Assembly (NCBI GenBank): GCA_030530875.1
Contig: JAUMUD010000023.1
Location: 1-35,415 of the forward strand
Reading direction: 5' to 3'
Source of the DNA: Corynebacterium sp.
Lineage (GTDB): Bacteria > Actinomycetota > Actinomycetes > Mycobacteriales > Mycobacteriaceae
Length of the DNA stretch: 35,415 nt
The notes beneath the pieces were generated by a model that was not told the DNA's origin, did not search any database, and saw only the letters and a program-made list of their open reading frames with translations. Shown here piece by piece: positions 32,837 to 35,415 of the stretch. Every line of letters starts with the position of its first letter. Position 1 is the first letter of the stretch. A program made the position numbers and the translations under genes.

Positions 32837-32857
32837 AATCCACCGCAGATTTTAGTG
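32831..32857. repeat. Hairpin spanning the stop codon of the small membrane-protein gene
   Basis: CACTAAAATC (32831-32840) pairs exactly with GATTTTAGTG (32848-32857) across CACCGCA. The stop TAA (32834-32836) lies in the left arm. The true terminator is further downstream. Confidence 0.8.
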
Positions 32858-32901
32858 CGAGTGTGAGGATCGGAAAGACTTCGAACGCGCATTGTGCACA
32901 C

Positions 32902-32930
32902 AGGCCTCCCTTCGGGGAGGCCTTTCTTTT
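32902..32930 (+). terminator. Terminator before the DUF445 gene
   Basis: AGGCCTCCC-TTCG-GGGAGGCCT (32902-32923), a perfect stem closed by a stable TTCG tetraloop, then TTCTTTTTT. Confidence 0.92.
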
Positions 32931-32935
32931 TTCGG

Positions 32936-32941
32936 TAGAGT
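32936..32941 (+). promoter_or_regulatory. -10 box placing the DUF445 gene as a leaderless transcript
   Basis: TAGAGT (32936-32941) is followed by six bases and then ATG 32948, so transcription would begin at or next to the A of the start codon. No ribosome-binding site is present, which fits leaderless translation. Confidence 0.55.
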
Positions 32942-32947
32942 AGATTT

Positions 32948-34198
32948 ATGAATTTTATGGAAATGCCCGGTGATGCGGAGCGTCGGGCGGCTCTTCGGAA
33001 ATACCGCACCTTTTCCACGAGCCTGCTGATTCTGGCCGCGGTCATTCTGATTATCACCCTCTTCTTTGATGGCGCCTGGGCGGGCTATGTGCGCGCCGCA
33101 GCGGAGGCCGGCATGGTTGGTGGCCTGGCGGACTGGTTTGCCGTCACAGCGCTTTTCAGGCACCCTCTGGGCCTTCCTATCCCGCACACGGCCCTGATTA
33201 AGAATAAGAAGGATCAGGTGGGGCAGAGCCTCTCTGGCTTCGTCTCCCAGAACTTCCTCAATGCTGAGACCATCACCGGCAAAATCCATGACCTCAATGC
33301 GGCCACACTCATCGCCGAGGGCCTTACTAACTACGCCCCGGTTATCGATAAGGAGGCCCGCGCGCTTGCGGTCAATTTCATCCGCTCTGTCAAGGAGGAT
33401 ACCGCCCAGGAGCTCATCCAAACCCTGGTTATTGATAACCTCATGGATACTCCCTGGGCCCCTCCCGCTGGCCGCGCATTAGAGCGTCTCGATGACAAAG
33501 GCCTCACCCTTCAGTTCATCGACCAGGCCTTCGACTGGGCGGCCGAAAGAGCCCCACGATCTGATGCCCTCAAGGCTGCCATTGGTCGCGCCATTAATCA
33601 GCGCGTAAGTTGGCTGCCAAGCTTCGCCGCGCAGTTCGCGGAGGATAAGGTCTACCAGGAAGTCTGCAATTGGCTTAGCACCGTGGCCGATGACCCTCAC
33701 CATGAGGTAAAGAGGACCATTTACCGCAAGATCTCCAACTATGCCCAGGAGCTCCAAACTGACCCGGAGAAACTTGAGTGGCTCAAAGATATGGTCAAGA
33801 ACACGGAGCAGTACCAGCAGGCCCCGCAGAAAATCTGGCACTATGGCCAGCGTGAATTAGTCGATGCCCTGGAGCGTGATTCCTCCATTGTCAGTGAGCG
33901 TATTATTGCCACCATTTACAATCTTGCCGATCGCTTAACCGCCGATGAGGCTTTCTCCGCTAAGGTCAATGCCCGCATTGAGCGTGGCACCAGCTTCGTT
34001 GTGGAACGCTATGGCACCACCCTTACCAATATCATTGGTGAGACCGTGGAACGCTGGGATGCTGACCAGGCCAGCGAAAAAATTGAACTCATGGTTGGCA
34101 AGGACCTCCAGTTTATCCGCATTAATGGCACGGTTATTGGTGCGCTTGCCGGTTTCGTGATTTATACTGTAGTTCAGATTATCGAGCACTTCATTTAG
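32948..34198 (+). CDS. DUF445 family membrane protein
   Basis: A 416-residue protein with an N-terminal helix (FSTSLLILAAVILIITLFF) and the DUF445 hallmark AGMVGGLADWFAVTALFRHP with the following LGLPIPHTALIKNKKDQVG (about 55-93). A long, helical cytosolic middle follows, then a C-terminal helix (GTVIGALAGFVIYTVVQIIE). The family is widespread and its function unknown. Start ATG 32948 appears leaderless; ATG 32957 is an alternative. The DUF2516 gene follows after eight bases and is probably co-transcribed. Confidence 0.88.
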   Translation: MNFMEMPGDAERRAALRKYRTFSTSLLILAAVILIITLFFDGAWAGYVRAAAEAGMVGGLADWFAVTALFRHPLGLPIPHTALIKNKKDQVGQSLSGFVSQNFLNAETITGKIHDLNAATLIAEGLTNYAPVIDKEARALAVNFIRSVKEDTAQELIQTLVIDNLMDTPWAPPAGRALERLDDKGLTLQFIDQAFDWAAERAPRSDALKAAIGRAINQRVSWLPSFAAQFAEDKVYQEVCNWLSTVADDPHHEVKRTIYRKISNYAQELQTDPEKLEWLKDMVKNTEQYQQAPQKIWHYGQRELVDALERDSSIVSERIIATIYNLADRLTADEAFSAKVNARIERGTSFVVERYGTTLTNIIGETVERWDADQASEKIELMVGKDLQFIRINGTVIGALAGFVIYTVVQIIEHFI

Positions 34199-34206
34199 GA
34201 GCCCCA

Positions 34207-34503
34207 GTGATTACAGCCTACTTCCTTTTCGCTTTATCCGGTCTTCTTTTCCTTAGCGCGGCAGTCGGCTTTGTTCAGGTTCTGGTCACCCGCCCGGATG
34301 CCTTTACCGCCGCTGACCGCCGCCCGAAGGAACAGTGGGCCGCCATCCTCGGCATCATCGCCATCATCTTGGGCCTCCAACTCTGGCAGCGTACCGTGGG
34401 CTTCGGCATAGTCTCCCTCATCTGCTCCGTGGTCCTCGGCGTCTACTACTTCGACGTCCGCCCACAAATCAAGGACATTCTTTCCGGTAACTACTGGTAC
34501 TAA
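34207..34503 (+). CDS. DUF2516 family membrane protein
   Basis: A 98-residue protein with three helices (YFLFALSGLLFLSAAVGFVQ; WAAILGIIAIILGLQLW; GIVSLICSVVLGVYYF). The short charged RPDAFTAADRRPKEQW loop and the terminal DVRPQIKDI segment are typical of DUF2516. The GTG start at 34207 has AGGAG five bases upstream, overlapping the end of the DUF445 gene. Function unknown. Confidence 0.85.
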   Translation: MITAYFLFALSGLLFLSAAVGFVQVLVTRPDAFTAADRRPKEQWAAILGIIAIILGLQLWQRTVGFGIVSLICSVVLGVYYFDVRPQIKDILSGNYWY

Positions 34504-34509
34504 AAAAGA

Positions 34510-34542
34510 CGAGCTCCGGCAATGCCGGTAGCTCGCGTTTTT
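34510..34542. terminator. Bidirectional terminator between convergent genes
   Basis: CGAGCT-CCGGC-AAT-GCCGG-T-AGCTCG forms an 11-base-pair stem with one bulged base. A T-run follows on the plus strand (GTTTTTAG) and an A-run precedes it (TAAAAAAGAC), giving a T-run for the minus strand. It serves both the DUF2516 gene and the convergent secreted-protein gene. Confidence 0.88.
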
Positions 34543-34586
34543 AGTTCTTTATTCGGTACTCCGACTTTTCAAAAAAAACCAAACGC

Positions 34587-35372
34587 CTAACTACTTAAAG
34601 AAGATAGTGCTGAGGAGTCGGAGGCCTTGGCAAGCTGCTCATTGCCTGCGTCATCGCTCGTATTATTCAGCAGGTACTCGGCGTAGCTAATCAGCGAATC
34701 AATACTTGCATCCTCATAGTCGTCAAATTTAGTTGCGCCTGCGGTCTTGCAGGCTTTGAGGCTATCAAGCAGGTCGTTTAGGAGTGCACGGTGGAAGATC
34801 AAAGCGGTCTTACGCAGCTGGTAGTCCTTCATATAGTCGATGTTGTCACCAGCGAAGGAGCCTACGAACCAGTTCTGGTCGACGGCCGTAACTGCCATAA
34901 TCAGATTACCTTCGGTGATATTGGCACTCTTCATCAGATCACGGTAAGGCTTTGGATCTGCAGATTCACCCGCGTGGCCATCGAGACTGAGGGTTTCGGG
35001 ACCCTGGTTATCCTTGGTTGGGAGAGTGATCAGAGGATACTTGAGATTGTTTAATCGGAAGTAGTAGCCATACTTCATTGGGTCGTCGATTCGATTCAGC
35101 ATGACTCGGACATTCTGCATCGCGTTAATGTCTTTGTACATATTTGCCAAGACACTATACGTCAAGGTCGTTTTGTACACGCGGACATAGTTGTCGAGCA
35201 TCTCTTCATACAACGGCGTTAGCTTAGCCGTGTCAATCGGAAGAGGTTCGCAGTATTCCCGGCGTGTGCTAATCTGCTTTTCTGCTGCCTGCACCGGCAC
35301 AACTGGGGCAAGCGCACTACCCGCAAGCACGGTTACCGCGGCAAGGCCTGCCCAAAGGATCTTCGTATTCAT
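34587..35372 (-). CDS. Secreted protein of unknown function
   Basis: A 261-residue protein with a clear signal peptide (ILWAGLAAVTVLAGSALAPV, cut near VQAA-EKQ). The mature part is mixed helical, with Cys about 41 and Cys about 215 able to form one disulfide, and ends in an Asp/Ser-rich stretch (SDDAGNEQLAKASDSSALSS). No family is recognised. The ATG at 35372 has only a weak ribosome-binding stretch (GGAA). TATACA (35381-35386 on the minus strand) lies eight bases before it, so translation may be from a nearly leaderless transcript. The last 43 bases of the window beyond it show nothing else. Confidence 0.8.
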   Translation of the reverse strand: MNTKILWAGLAAVTVLAGSALAPVVPVQAAEKQISTRREYCEPLPIDTAKLTPLYEEMLDNYVRVYKTTLTYSVLANMYKDINAMQNVRVMLNRIDDPMKYGYYFRLNNLKYPLITLPTKDNQGPETLSLDGHAGESADPKPYRDLMKSANITEGNLIMAVTAVDQNWFVGSFAGDNIDYMKDYQLRKTALIFHRALLNDLLDSLKACKTAGATKFDDYEDASIDSLISYAEYLLNNTSDDAGNEQLAKASDSSALSSLSS

Positions 35373-35415
35373 GTTCCAAGTGTATAGGAGGGCATAGCAC
35401 TTGCGCTACATAAAT

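Overview
The window is a chromosomal segment from a mycolate-containing actinobacterium, almost certainly a Corynebacterium. The signs are two secreted mycolyltransferases, an MmpL/CmpL1-type RND transporter, a TmaT-like acyltransferase, an AftD-like arabinofuranosyltransferase, a GTP-dependent PEP carboxykinase, and an lpd and sdhCAB cluster of corynebacterial type. By eye the base composition is moderately GC-rich (mid-50s percent). No species is assigned.

Layout. Positions 1-1548 hold the 3' part of a gene for a large Ala/Lys/Glu-rich repetitive surface protein. Next, on the minus strand, come nagA with an NCS1 nucleobase permease (1646-4248). A minus-strand run from 9546 down to 4358 follows: trmB, a NYN-domain protein, a CmpL1-like mmpL, a YbhN/LPG-synthase-like membrane protein and a DUF3054 protein. 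Two plus-strand genes of unknown function and pckA occupy 9638-13278. From 13376 to 19707 lies a block with the same content and strand order as M. tuberculosis Rv0224c-Rv0228: mtrP-like methyltransferase, GT4 glycosyltransferase, polytopic membrane protein, DUF3068 protein and tmaT-like acyltransferase. Then, on the minus strand (26479 down to 19541), come two tandem mycolyltransferases, a flippase-like protein, DUF2613 and aftD. Divergent to these is a tiny 46-residue porin-like ORF (26621-26761), followed by lpd, sdhC-sdhA-sdhB, a small two-helix membrane protein, DUF445 and DUF2516 proteins, and a convergent secreted protein of unknown function.

How it fits together. Much of 4358-26761 can be read as an envelope-building locus. 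TmaT acetylates trehalose monocorynomycolate, MtrP and CmpL1 are needed for its export, the mycolyltransferases then place mycolate on arabinogalactan, trehalose or proteins, and AftD extends the arabinan. The small ORF beside the mycolyltransferases looks like the short, signal-less, acidic PorA/PorH channel peptides that mycolyltransferase modifies in C. glutamicum. The lpd-sdh side is central metabolism. Upstream of sdhC there is a good GlxR (CRP-like) site, and ramB is missing from the place it holds in C. glutamicum.

The most notable unexplained features are: a perfect 32-bp inverted repeat spanning the lpd stop codon; a perfect 15-bp-arm hairpin with AT-rich degenerate repeats embedded in frame in the 9638-10954 gene; a 167-bp convergent overlap of tmaT and aftD; and the porin-like microprotein. 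I saw no rRNA, tRNA, CRISPR array, insertion sequence or prophage.
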